DNA from: Anaerolineaceae bacterium
Lineage (GTDB): Bacteria; Chloroflexota; Anaerolineae; Anaerolineales; Anaerolineaceae
Direction: 5' to 3'
Length of the DNA stretch: 12,638 nt
Assembly: GCA_030620065.1 (NCBI GenBank)
Contig: JAUXFJ010000018.1
Coordinates: forward strand, 1-12,638
Both the position numbers and the translations under genes were made by a program. Shown here piece after piece: positions 1-6,948 of this stretch. A model generated the notes under the pieces. It saw nothing but the letters and a program-made list of their open reading frames with translations. It was not told the origin of the DNA and made no database searches. Position 1 is the first letter of the stretch. Every line of letters starts with the position of its first letter.

Positions 1-9
1 ATGGTTTAG

Positions 10-15
10 TATAAT
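10..15 (+). promoter_or_regulatory. Probable -10 box of the cupin operon promoter
   Basis: A perfect TATAAT lies about 65 bases before the cupin start codon, in an AT-rich leader. The matching -35 box would fall outside the window, so only half of the promoter can be seen. It would place the transcript start near base 22. Confidence 0.4.
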
Positions 16-79
16 AATCCCACATAAATTTAACACTCATCTGTTCAATTAATTAAACACACGCTTAATAAGGAGAAAC

Positions 80-466
80 ATGATGTCAGTCATTCATAAA
101 TTTGAAGGCAACAAACAAGAATCCTTATATAAATGGGAAGGAGTCGTGCCTGAACCATCACCCGACCCTTCGATTGCTGACTATGTTAAACACGTCTTAA
201 TTGGTCCTTCAGATGATGCCCCCAACTTTATCATCCGATACTTTCAAATTGCCCCCGGAGGACACTCCCCTCTCCACCAGCACCCGCATGAACATGGCGT
301 AATAATCCTTCATGGTCAAGCAAAAGTACAGCTTGATGATAAATTCCATAAACTCTCAGCAATGGACGCAGTGTTCATTCCTAGTAATGAACTACACCAA
401 TTAATTGCATTAGGTGACGAGCCGCTTGGTTTCATCTGTGTCATCACTAAGCGAACCAAAAAATAA
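80..466 (+). CDS. Single-domain cupin protein
   Basis: A small cupin_2-type beta-barrel protein of 128 aa. Cupin motif 1 is seen around residues 60-79 (GGHSPLHQHPHEHG), with metal ligands expected at His66, His68 and Glu71 or His72. Motif 2 is at about 97-107, with Pro101 and His106. These residues suggest a bound divalent metal. Small cupins of this kind include sugar isomerases, dioxygenases and ligand sensors, and the substrate cannot be told from sequence. A good AAGGAG ribosome binding site at 70-75 serves either of two adjacent ATG codons; the second, at 83, has the better spacing. The gene ends 8 bases before the SMP-30 gene, so the two are probably co-transcribed and may act in the same sugar-acid or lactone pathway (inference). 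Family assignment is firm; function is unknown. Confidence 0.85.
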   Translation: MMSVIHKFEGNKQESLYKWEGVVPEPSPDPSIADYVKHVLIGPSDDAPNFIIRYFQIAPGGHSPLHQHPHEHGVIILHGQAKVQLDDKFHKLSAMDAVFIPSNELHQLIALGDEPLGFICVITKRTKK

Positions 467-474
467 AAACATCC

Positions 475-1350
475 ATGGAAAGCGTACAAGCATCACATTA
501 TTTATCTGCTCAAAATGAACTTGGCGAAAGTCCGCTCTGGCATCCTGTCGAAAAAAAACTTTATTGGGTAGATATTGAAGTTGGAAAGGTCTTTCGCTAT
601 TCGCCAGCAACTGGAACGCAGGAATCCTTTACAGTTGGAACCTCGGTAGGCGCGCTTGCTTTTCGGTCCAATGGTGGTCTGGTTCTAGCAACTGGGAAAG
701 GTTTTGCATTTTGGGATTCGTCTAATCAAAGTTTGAAAATATTAGCTGATCCGATTGCTGGTAAACAAGACGTACGCTTGAATGACGGCAAGGTAGATCC
801 TTCGGGACGTTTCTGGGCAGGCAGCCTTGATCTCAAAGGTGAAGGAACTCTCTATCGCCTGGACCCTGATTGCAATTGCCATACAATCCTGAACCATATC
901 ACCATTTCCAATGGTTTAGCATGGAGTCTAGATAATACAAGGCTCTATTACACTGATTCTGGTGATTATGCGATTTATACTTTCGATTTTGATCTCCCGA
1001 AAGGTACCATCCAAAACCGGCAGACCTTTATCCAGCTCCCCACGGACAATAGTGAAGGCGTGCCAGATGGCTTGACCATTGACGCCGAAGGTTGCATCTG
1101 GAGCGCACGCTGGGACGGCGCCAAAGTTGTCCGTTATAGTCCAGCCGGGGAAGCGATATTAGAGGTTAATTTACCTGTGTCCCGGGTTACAGCTTGTACA
1201 TTCGGCGGTGAAAATCTGGATGAGCTCTTTATTACAACTGCTGCAATAGGTCTTACTGCTGAACAGAAAGCCCAGCAGCCTTATGCAGGTGATATTTTTG
1301 TCTACAAAACAAATACTAAAGGTCTGGAAGCACCCTTCTTTGCCGGATAA
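475..1350 (+). CDS. SMP-30/gluconolactonase/LRE family protein
   Basis: A 291-aa six-bladed beta-propeller of the SMP-30/gluconolactonase family, which hydrolyses sugar lactones using one divalent metal. The four metal-site residues can be placed: Glu18 (GESPLW), Asn103 (RLNDGK, with Arg101), Asn146 (ISNGLAW) and Asp198 (PDGL). Length and motif order match full-length family members, and there is no signal peptide, so it is probably cytoplasmic. No clear Shine-Dalgarno precedes ATG 475; it sits 8 bases after the cupin stop, so translation is probably coupled. The likely role is opening an aldonolactone during sugar oxidation, but the true substrate (gluconolactone, other sugar lactones or another ester) cannot be read from the sequence. 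A strong terminator follows. Confidence 0.9.
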   Translation: MESVQASHYLSAQNELGESPLWHPVEKKLYWVDIEVGKVFRYSPATGTQESFTVGTSVGALAFRSNGGLVLATGKGFAFWDSSNQSLKILADPIAGKQDVRLNDGKVDPSGRFWAGSLDLKGEGTLYRLDPDCNCHTILNHITISNGLAWSLDNTRLYYTDSGDYAIYTFDFDLPKGTIQNRQTFIQLPTDNSEGVPDGLTIDAEGCIWSARWDGAKVVRYSPAGEAILEVNLPVSRVTACTFGGENLDELFITTAAIGLTAEQKAQQPYAGDIFVYKTNTKGLEAPFFAG

Positions 1351-1380
1351 TATTTCAAGTCTGCAGAAAGATTTGACCGG

Positions 1381-1418
1381 AAAAGGGTCAGCGCAACCAA
1401 TAATCACTGACCCTTTTT
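1381..1418 (+). terminator. Rho-independent terminator after the cupin/SMP-30 operon
   Basis: A perfect 11-bp stem (1381-1391 with 1407-1417, AAAAGGGTCAG / CTGACCCTTTT) with a 15-base loop runs into a T tract. The A tract on the left side means it could also work on the minus strand. From here to 1550 I see no gene. Confidence 0.88.
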
Positions 1419-1550
1419 ATTACAGCTTGATAGATACTCACAAATGCTCTCGGCAATGATAGCTTCTCTTATCCGGCAAATGTCTATGCGAATAGCTAGC
1501 TTCCTTAATAATTGAACTTAATGTACCCCAATCCAATATCGGTTTAAATA

Positions 1551-1573
1551 ATAAAAGCCTGGTCTCCCAGGCT
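1551..1573 (-). terminator. Rho-independent terminator of the pdp gene
   Basis: On the minus strand a 7-bp stem AGCCTGG / CCAGGCT (1567-1573 with 1556-1562) closes a 4-base loop and is followed by TTTTATTATTT. It begins about 20 bases past the pdp stop codon. Confidence 0.8.
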
Positions 1574-1592
1574 CTCATTTCTAATGTACCGT

Positions 1593-2900
1593 CTATTCCC
1601 CAATTACACCATAAAATACGGGTAGACTTGAAACAGGCTCTGGTAAAATCCTGACAGCCTGCAACAATCTGTTTTTAACCCCTTCAAGAAGCGATTGATC
1701 ATTTGCATGTATTTCAAAGAGCCTCTGACCTCTTTCAACTTGGTCGCCAACCTTAACTTTGACCATGATCCCCACAGCCGGATCAATGGTATCGCCCTTC
1801 TTCGCACGTCCTGCACCCAAAGTTACCGATGTCTCGCCCACATCACGCGCATTGACAACCGAAATCCACCCGGGCCTGTCAGCTGTCACTGCCTCGATAA
1901 ATGCTGCTTTTGGCAGCTTAGAAAGATCATCTATATAACTGACATCACCCTCTTGAGCAATGACGAGCTTTCTGAGCATCTCGAAAGCGCGGCCATTTTC
2001 AATGACAGTCTTTGCCATTTCTTCTCCCGCAGCCAGATTACCTGCTTTCCCACCCAGTACCAACATATATGCCGCCAAGCTAAGACAGTGTTCTATATAG
2101 TCATCAGGTCCCTGACCCTTCAGCGCTAGAACAGCCTCCTTGAGCTCCAAAGCGTTCCCAACCGCCGAACCCAGCGGCTGATCCATATTTGAAAGGACTG
2201 CTATGACACGCCGTCCACTTAGTTTACCAATCGAAACCATAACCTCAGCAAGTTCCTTTGCCTCGTCCAAAGTCTGCATGAAAGCGCCAAGACCTGATTT
2301 AACGTCCAACACAATTGCCTGTGCCCCAGCTGCAATCTTTTTACTCATAACAGAAGATGCAATAAGTGGAATCGATTGGACAGTGCCTGTTACATCACGC
2401 AGCGCGTATAGCTTTCCATCCGCCGGCGCAAGATCGACACTTTGGCCAGTCAAAACGATGCCAATATCACCAAGCTGTTTCAAGAATTCTTCTGTGCTTA
2501 AGTTCGTATGATATCCTGGAATAGATTCCATCTTATCTAATGTGCCGCCGCTGAAACCCAAGCCACGCCCCGACATTTTCCCAACAGCCAATCCGCAGGC
2601 AGCAACGATAGGCGCAACAGAAATAGTCGTTTTATCTCCCACACCGCCAGTTGAATGTTTATCGACAGCGATAGGCACAACTTTTGACAGATCGAGGGTA
2701 TCCCCGCTATTCGCCATCGCTAAAGTCAAATACGTTGTCTCTTGGGCAGTCATCCCTTTTAATAAAACGGCCATTGCCCATGCAGAAGCCTGATAATCAG
2801 GAATATCGCCTTTCGTATAACCCTCAATAAAGAATTTAATCTCGTCTTCAGTTAATCCATCCCCATCACGCTTCCTGGCAATTATGTCAACTGCTCTCAT
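1593..2900 (-). CDS. pdp: Pyrimidine-nucleoside phosphorylase (thymidine phosphorylase family)
   Basis: Catalyses phosphorolysis of uridine, deoxyuridine and thymidine to the base plus (deoxy)ribose 1-phosphate in cytoplasmic nucleoside salvage. The protein has the N-terminal helical domain (DGLTEDEIKFFIEGYTKG), the phosphate-binding KHSTGGVGDK, the family signature SGRGLGFSGGTLDKMES, and a C-terminal domain ending in RILPEP. The frame is open from a GTG at 2927, but a strong AGGAGG at 2909-2914 lies 8 bases before ATG 2900, and MRAVDIIARKRDG is the usual family start, so I use 2900. That gives 435 aa, close to Bacillus Pdp and E. coli DeoA. Whether it prefers thymidine (DeoA) or is broad (Pdp) is not decided by sequence alone; it looks closer to the Gram-positive Pdp type. 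No deoC or deoB is adjacent. Confidence 0.93.
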   Translation of the reverse strand: MRAVDIIARKRDGDGLTEDEIKFFIEGYTKGDIPDYQASAWAMAVLLKGMTAQETTYLTLAMANSGDTLDLSKVVPIAVDKHSTGGVGDKTTISVAPIVAACGLAVGKMSGRGLGFSGGTLDKMESIPGYHTNLSTEEFLKQLGDIGIVLTGQSVDLAPADGKLYALRDVTGTVQSIPLIASSVMSKKIAAGAQAIVLDVKSGLGAFMQTLDEAKELAEVMVSIGKLSGRRVIAVLSNMDQPLGSAVGNALELKEAVLALKGQGPDDYIEHCLSLAAYMLVLGGKAGNLAAGEEMAKTVIENGRAFEMLRKLVIAQEGDVSYIDDLSKLPKAAFIEAVTADRPGWISVVNARDVGETSVTLGAGRAKKGDTIDPAVGIMVKVKVGDQVERGQRLFEIHANDQSLLEGVKNRLLQAVRILPEPVSSLPVFYGVIGE

Positions 2901-2933
2901 TTCTTTTGCCTCCTGATTAACTGTCACTAATAA

Positions 2934-2983
2934 AAAATTGTATTACACAAGGATATTTTATAATATCAGTGTAATACAATTTT
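2934..2983 (-). repeat. Large nested inverted repeat between khpB and pdp (terminator and/or operator)
   Basis: Perfect 15-base arms (2934-2948 and 2969-2983, AAAATTGTATTACAC and its complement) enclose a second perfect 6-base inverted repeat, GATATT/AATATC (2952-2957 and 2962-2967). On the minus strand the structure follows khpB by about 45 bases and runs into a T-rich tract, as expected of the rpmH operon terminator. It also sits just upstream of pdp, where a repressor site would be found. Arm length and symmetry exceed what a terminator needs. I find no convincing -35/-10 pair for pdp here. Confidence 0.7.
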
Positions 2984-3028
2984 AACATTCCTGAATAAAA
3001 TTATCTGTCCCTTTAAACAAATAGTTCG

Positions 3029-3787
3029 TTAATCCTTCAGCGAAACTACCACCTTACGATGTGGGTCTTCTCCACTGGACTCTGTGATAACATCAGGATT
3101 CTCACGCAGCTCAATGTGAATGATCCGCCGCTCGTTGGGCGGCATTGGCTCTAAATACTGCTTCCGTCCAGATGTAACAACTTGGTCGGCAATTCGCCGC
3201 GCGAGCTTTCTTAATTCTCTCTCCCGTCGGACTCGGTAATTCTGGACATCAATTTGAAGTGGTATCCATCGATTCAACTTCTTGCCAACAATAAGGTTAG
3301 TAATATATTGCAGAGCATTGATTGTTTCAGATTTTCGGCCAATAAGAAAGCTGAGATCATTTCCCTCAAGATTAATCAAAATCGGTGCGATATGCTGCCC
3401 ATCCATCTCGCCATATTCAACATGGACATTGGCTTCGACATTCATCTCATCAAGAAGCGTATTTATTGTGTTTCTAGCAACTTTCAAACCTTCATCAAGA
3501 TCGTTATCGTCTACGATACTTTCATCGCTACTACTATTGTTTTCATCCAATTCAACATTTGCTTCTTCACCTTGCTGCAAATTGTTAATTTCAACATCAT
3601 CAGAAAGTTTCATTTTTAATCGCACACGCGCCTGACGGGATGCCAATTTAAAGAGGCTGCGTTTACCAGAATCAAGGACTTCAACTTCAACATCTTCTTT
3701 AGAAAGACCCAGTTCCTTCAATCCTTTTTCAACCGCTTCTTCAACCGACGGCGCAATGACTTCAAGCATTGGTCTCTCTTTGCTCAT
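3029..3787 (-). CDS. khpB: RNA-binding protein KhpB (Jag), Jag_N-KH-R3H
   Basis: A cytoplasmic RNA-binding protein that commonly follows yidC in monoderm bacteria and in some species affects cell elongation and small-RNA function. Domains in order: Jag_N (about residues 7-60, LEVIAPSVEEAVEKGLKELG), an acidic Ser/Asp/Glu-rich linker (about 65-100), a KH domain (about 100-175, around LIGRKSETINALQYI), and a C-terminal R3H domain with the R-x3-H pattern in ERRIIH. An oddity is that the usual GxxG loop of the KH domain reads GRKS here, losing the second glycine. The frame extends to a GTG at 3793, but a GAGGTG ribosome binding site (3791-3796) covers that codon, so ATG 3787 is the better start (252 aa). 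It is the last gene of the rpmH operon, 41 bases after yidC. Confidence 0.92.
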   Translation of the reverse strand: MSKERPMLEVIAPSVEEAVEKGLKELGLSKEDVEVEVLDSGKRSLFKLASRQARVRLKMKLSDDVEINNLQQGEEANVELDENNSSSDESIVDDNDLDEGLKVARNTINTLLDEMNVEANVHVEYGEMDGQHIAPILINLEGNDLSFLIGRKSETINALQYITNLIVGKKLNRWIPLQIDVQNYRVRRERELRKLARRIADQVVTSGRKQYLEPMPPNERRIIHIELRENPDVITESSGEDPHRKVVVSLKD

Positions 3788-3828
3788 AAGCACCTCGCAT
3801 TTTTGAGTTGTAAAATAGTGGCATTGAT

Positions 3829-4749
3829 TTATTTTCTTTTATTTTTCAATTTTGGTCTTTGCTTTTTTACTACAGAGCGAGAAGAAGGTTTAGCTGCTTT
3901 CTTTTGTTCTTGCTCATTTTCTTCTTCGTCATCATCGACAGGTTCAACCTCAATAATTGTAGATTGAGCCGCTTTACCCTTTGCCGTGGCTTTTTCTTTT
4001 TCCTTAATGAAGGGAAATAGATTTGACCAATTTACGCGGCCAAGCATCGCATATTGCGCTATACCAACAATATTGCTGACTACGAAATAAAGCGCCAGAC
4101 CAGATGCCAGCGAGTATGCCATCCACCCCATCAAAATTGGCATATAAAGACCCATAGCTTTTGAAAAGGCCGCGCCTTGATCATTGGAACTGGTTGGCGG
4201 CTGCAAAAGCCGGGATTGCAGGAAAGTTGTGATCACAACGATAATCGCCAGAATTGGGATTGCCACGCCAAAAACATCTAAGCGCTCTGGTTGGCCAAGA
4301 TCCATCCACAGGAACTTGTTTTGTAAGGGAAGTAACTGCGCAGGGTCCAAAAAACCATAAAACAAACGCTCTAAACCTAATAGCTCATAGGGCGTCGCCG
4401 CCATCGCGCGCGTAATACTTTGATAAAGACCAATAATGATCGGAAATTGAATCAGCATTGGTAAACAAGAACCAAGCGGGTTGATGCCTAGCTCTTTATA
4501 AAGTTTCATTTGCTCTTGTGCAAATTTTTCCTTATCATTTTTATACTTAACCTGTATTTTCTTGTAGCGTGGATCCTCCTGAAGCGCTTGCATGCCTTTC
4601 GTTGCTTTCATCTGTTGCGCAGTGAGAGGATAGGTCAATAATTTAATAAGTATCGTAAACAAGATAATCGCAACACCAAAGTTTTTCACAACCAAAGTGA
4701 TAGCGAGAAGAGCATTTACAAAAGGTTGAATAATAATCGTATCCCACAT
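3829..4749 (-). CDS. yidC: Membrane protein insertase YidC (OxaI/Alb3 family)
   Basis: Inserts and folds inner-membrane proteins, alone or with SecYEG. At 306 aa it has the five-helix OxaI core without the large periplasmic domain of proteobacterial YidC. Helices are near residues 23-42, 95-113, 158-178, 200-218 and 220-238. A charged amphipathic hairpin (about 45-87, with KGMQALQ and YKKIQVKYKND) forms the cytoplasmic loop. The hallmark GINPLGSCLPMLIQFPI is present. The groove-lining positive residue, Arg in most bacteria, is Lys36 here (TILIKLLTYPL). The C-terminus is a tail of about 60 residues, first acidic and then very basic, which fits ribosome contact (inference). A ribosome binding site AGAGG lies 8 bases before the ATG. 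The gene starts 12 bases after the propeller lipoprotein gene. Confidence 0.95.
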   Translation of the reverse strand: MWDTIIIQPFVNALLAITLVVKNFGVAIILFTILIKLLTYPLTAQQMKATKGMQALQEDPRYKKIQVKYKNDKEKFAQEQMKLYKELGINPLGSCLPMLIQFPIIIGLYQSITRAMAATPYELLGLERLFYGFLDPAQLLPLQNKFLWMDLGQPERLDVFGVAIPILAIIVVITTFLQSRLLQPPTSSNDQGAAFSKAMGLYMPILMGWMAYSLASGLALYFVVSNIVGIAQYAMLGRVNWSNLFPFIKEKEKATAKGKAAQSTIIEVEPVDDDEEENEQEQKKAAKPSSRSVVKKQRPKLKNKRK

Positions 4750-4761
4750 ATTTAGTACCTC

Positions 4762-5820
4762 TTACTTCCCAGGGTTAAAGGACCACACGCGATTGCCGCT
4801 TCCGTCAAATCCATATAACAAGTTATCGCCCTTGATTGCGGCAATGACTAATAAGCCATTGGCAGTAACAGGCGTGCTATATAATTCTCCATCAACCTCG
4901 CGGGTCCAGAGGGGGTTACCCTCATAATCGAAAGCTCTAATAGTTCCATCTTCCATGACAACTACAAAACCGCCATCAATCGCTGCCAGCCCAGCCATAA
5001 CTGCTCCACCTGACTCTATTGACCAAGTAACTTTGCCAGTTTCGGCGTTCACAGCAAAAATTTTGCCTGTTTCATCAGCAAACAGGAGTTGACCCTCATT
5101 CAGCAGCGGGACAGCCCATATACTGCCGTCGGTATCTAGCGTCCAGAGCTTTTCGCCATTCTTCGCAGAGAGAGCAACAAATTCTTTTCCGATTGAACTC
5201 ACATACAAATTTTCTGTTACTTCATCAAATAATGGCGCGGCAGCAACAGCTCCACCCAGTTCAGTCTCCCACAGTAACTTACCACTGCTTGAAAGAGCAT
5301 ATACTTTGTGGTCCATTGATCCTAAGAAAATTGTATCTCCCGCTATAACCGGTTGAGCCCAAATCGCTTGATTGGTCTCAAATTGCCAAATCATATCGCC
5401 ATTGCTATCAATCTTGTACAGTGACCAATCGCCACTGGGTGCATAAACCACATTTCCATCTGCTAATGCTTGTGCTATAGACCACCCTTTAGCTTCGCTA
5501 AACGTCCAGATTTCTGCACCGGTTTCCTTATCAAGTTTATAGAACTTATTCGCCAGATCACCAACGAATAAACTCTCACCTGTTACCTCGGGTGGTGCAT
5601 AGAACACAATTTGAGCGTTACCTTCATCAGGAAAACGCCAAATTTCATTGCCGGTTTTCGCATCAACTGCATAAACATATTGCTGATAGGCTACATAAAC
5701 GATATCTCCATCAGCTGAGAGACCTGGCGTACCTACCGCACGCGGTCCCATCGTACAGGCGCTTAATAATAAGGCCATTACCGTAAACACACTTATAAAC
5801 ATTATTTTCGATTTCTTCAT
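4762..5820 (-). CDS. PQQ-like beta-propeller lipoprotein (BamB-like fold)
   Basis: A 352-aa secreted lipoprotein. Residues 1-22 form a signal peptide with lipobox LSAC, lipidated at Cys22. The rest is a run of eight PQQ-like repeats with the x-G-x-x-x-W signature: DAKTGNEIW, DKETGAEIW, DSNGDMIW, SSSGKLLW, SAKNGEKLW, NAETGKVTW, DYEGNPLW and DGSGNRVW. This is consistent with one eight-bladed propeller, the fold of BamB. I see no PQQ-dehydrogenase active-site region, so it is likely a scaffold or binding protein on the outer face of the membrane. Its place between yidD and yidC, with gaps of 20 and 12 bases, suggests a role connected with membrane-protein insertion or quality control (inference). 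A ribosome binding site AGGAT precedes ATG 5820. Fold is confident; function is unknown. Confidence 0.88.
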   Translation of the reverse strand: MKKSKIMFISVFTVMALLLSACTMGPRAVGTPGLSADGDIVYVAYQQYVYAVDAKTGNEIWRFPDEGNAQIVFYAPPEVTGESLFVGDLANKFYKLDKETGAEIWTFSEAKGWSIAQALADGNVVYAPSGDWSLYKIDSNGDMIWQFETNQAIWAQPVIAGDTIFLGSMDHKVYALSSSGKLLWETELGGAVAAAPLFDEVTENLYVSSIGKEFVALSAKNGEKLWTLDTDGSIWAVPLLNEGQLLFADETGKIFAVNAETGKVTWSIESGGAVMAGLAAIDGGFVVVMEDGTIRAFDYEGNPLWTREVDGELYSTPVTANGLLVIAAIKGDNLLYGFDGSGNRVWSFNPGK

Positions 5821-5840
5821 ATTTATCCTAGTTAATTTGA

Positions 5841-6140
5841 TTATGGTACGGGATCAATACCGCCCTGATTAAATGGATTACAGCGCAAGATCCTTTTGGC
5901 AGCCATAACCCCCCCCTTGAGTGTTCCATATTTATAAATTGCCTGGTACCCATAATGAGAACAAGTTGGGTAATACCTGCAACTATCGGGAGGCAAAATC
6001 GGAGAGATTACAAATTGATATACCCGAATTAGTGCAAGTAAAATCCATCTTGGAAAAGTTAATAGTCGGAAGGGAAAATCCCTTAAGCGCGGTTCGTTAA
6101 AATCCTCTTCCGAACACTTAATCTTCGCATTCACTAACAT
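5841..6140 (-). CDS. yidD: Membrane protein insertion efficiency factor YidD
   Basis: A small membrane-associated protein that helps YidC-dependent insertion. It has the family core: a hydrophobic amphipathic segment (ILLALIRVYQFVISPILPP) followed by the cysteine motif SCRYYPTCSHYGYQA and the end motif RCNPFNQGGIDPVP. At 99 aa it has about 20 more N-terminal residues than a minimal YidD. ATG 6140 lies 3 bases after the rnpA stop, with AAGGA at good spacing inside rnpA, so the two are translationally coupled. A run of eight G on the coding strand (5909-5916) encodes a Lys-Gly-Gly-Val stretch; the frame is intact. Confidence 0.93.
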   Translation of the reverse strand: MLVNAKIKCSEEDFNEPRLRDFPFRLLTFPRWILLALIRVYQFVISPILPPDSCRYYPTCSHYGYQAIYKYGTLKGGVMAAKRILRCNPFNQGGIDPVP

Positions 6141-6143
6141 TCA

Positions 6144-6482
6144 TCAAGTCCTTATTAGTTTACTTTTTTCAAGTAAATTTTCAATAGCCTGAATTACTTT
6201 CTCAAACTCAACATCGATTAAACGGCTTCGTGCAATAATAATAATATCATTACCAGTTTGAATTTTTTCCAGAAAAGGCTCTGCTGCTGCTCTTAGCAAC
6301 CGTTTACACCGATTCCTTTGAACAGCCCCCCCCACTGACCTGCTCGCCACAACAGCTATTCGAGTTTGCAAGTTTTGATTTGGTAAAGTTATCAAAACAA
6401 CAAGCGGGTTCGAATATGACACGCCCGCTTGCCGAATACGCTTGATTTCTTCAGAACTTTTAAGACGAAAACTGCGCTTCAC
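6144..6482 (-). CDS. rnpA: Ribonuclease P protein component
   Basis: The protein subunit of RNase P, which matures tRNA 5' ends. At 112 aa it has the family N-terminus (MKRSFRLKSSEEIKRIRQAG), the central strand with the hydrophobic-aromatic cleft, and the RNR signature QRNRCKRLLRAA. The start is GTG at 6482; ATGs just upstream are in another frame. Only a weak GGGA lies upstream, so translation may depend on readthrough from rpmH, 58 bases away. A run of eight G (6326-6333) encodes Val-Gly-Gly-Ala just before the RNR motif. Confidence 0.93.
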   Translation of the reverse strand: MKRSFRLKSSEEIKRIRQAGVSYSNPLVVLITLPNQNLQTRIAVVASRSVGGAVQRNRCKRLLRAAAEPFLEKIQTGNDIIIIARSRLIDVEFEKVIQAIENLLEKSKLIRT

Positions 6483-6540
6483 ACATCATCCCGATAAAAG
6501 AAGTTCTCTGGCTATCTCCAGGCTTTATTAGTTGTTGCGA

Positions 6541-6711
6541 TTACCAGCGGAATCGTTTTACGTGTTTGTTGGCTTTAGGAGTTAACTGGTGGCGGCCTTT
6601 AAATCTACGACGCTTTAATACCGCGCGTCCATCCGCAGTTTTCATACGTTTACGAAAACCATGAACTCTCAGACGGCGTCGTACTTTCGGTTGGTAAGTT
6701 CGTTTTGGCAT
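6541..6711 (-). CDS. rpmH: 50S ribosomal protein L34, C-terminally extended
   Basis: A 56-aa basic ribosomal protein with the L34 signature KRTYQP...HGFRKRM...GRAVLKRRRFKGR. The open frame continues upstream to 6822, but an AAGGA site precedes ATG 6711 by 7 bases, the protein starts MPKRTYQP as L34 does, and the main promoter lies inside the longer frame, so 6711 is the start. The protein carries about 10 residues beyond the usual L34 end (ANKHVKRFRW). It heads the operon rpmH, rnpA, yidD, lipoprotein, yidC, khpB. The common partner dnaA is not adjacent; an mtaB-like gene lies upstream instead. Confidence 0.95.
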   Translation of the reverse strand: MPKRTYQPKVRRRLRVHGFRKRMKTADGRAVLKRRRFKGRHQLTPKANKHVKRFRW

Positions 6712-6753
6712 ACTGCTTTCCTTTCGATCGTCCTTGAAATAAACCAGCTTATA

Positions 6754-6782
6754 ATTGTACCGTATCGCTTGATGTCGGTCAA
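6754..6782 (-). promoter_or_regulatory. Sigma70-type promoter P1 of the rpmH operon
   Basis: On the minus strand: TTGACC (6777-6782), a 17-base spacer, then TACAAT (6754-6759). The predicted start is near 6747, giving a leader of about 35 bases with the rpmH ribosome binding site well placed. Confidence 0.8.
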
Positions 6783-6846
6783 ACCGGTTAATTAATGAAA
6801 CTAAAGCGAACTGGTCAACCAAAGACGGAGTTTATTAAACCAATAA

Positions 6847-6874
6847 ATTGTACTCAATAACTCAAATACGTCAA
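6847..6874 (-). promoter_or_regulatory. Upstream promoter P2 of the rpmH operon
   Basis: On the minus strand: TTGACG (6869-6874), a 16-base spacer, then TACAAT (6847-6852). It uses the same -10 sequence as P1, about 90 bases further upstream, so the operon probably has tandem promoters. Confidence 0.65.
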
Positions 6875-6948
6875 GTACGGATTTAAAATATATCACAATT
6901 ATTAATCAAAATCTATCTTGGTAGACGTGTTTTTCTTCCACCCGTATG

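Noticed and set aside
1695..2793. Plus-strand open frames of 83-144 codons across 1695-2793
   Set aside because: They lie antisense to a well-conserved pdp gene and have no family features or ribosome binding sites.
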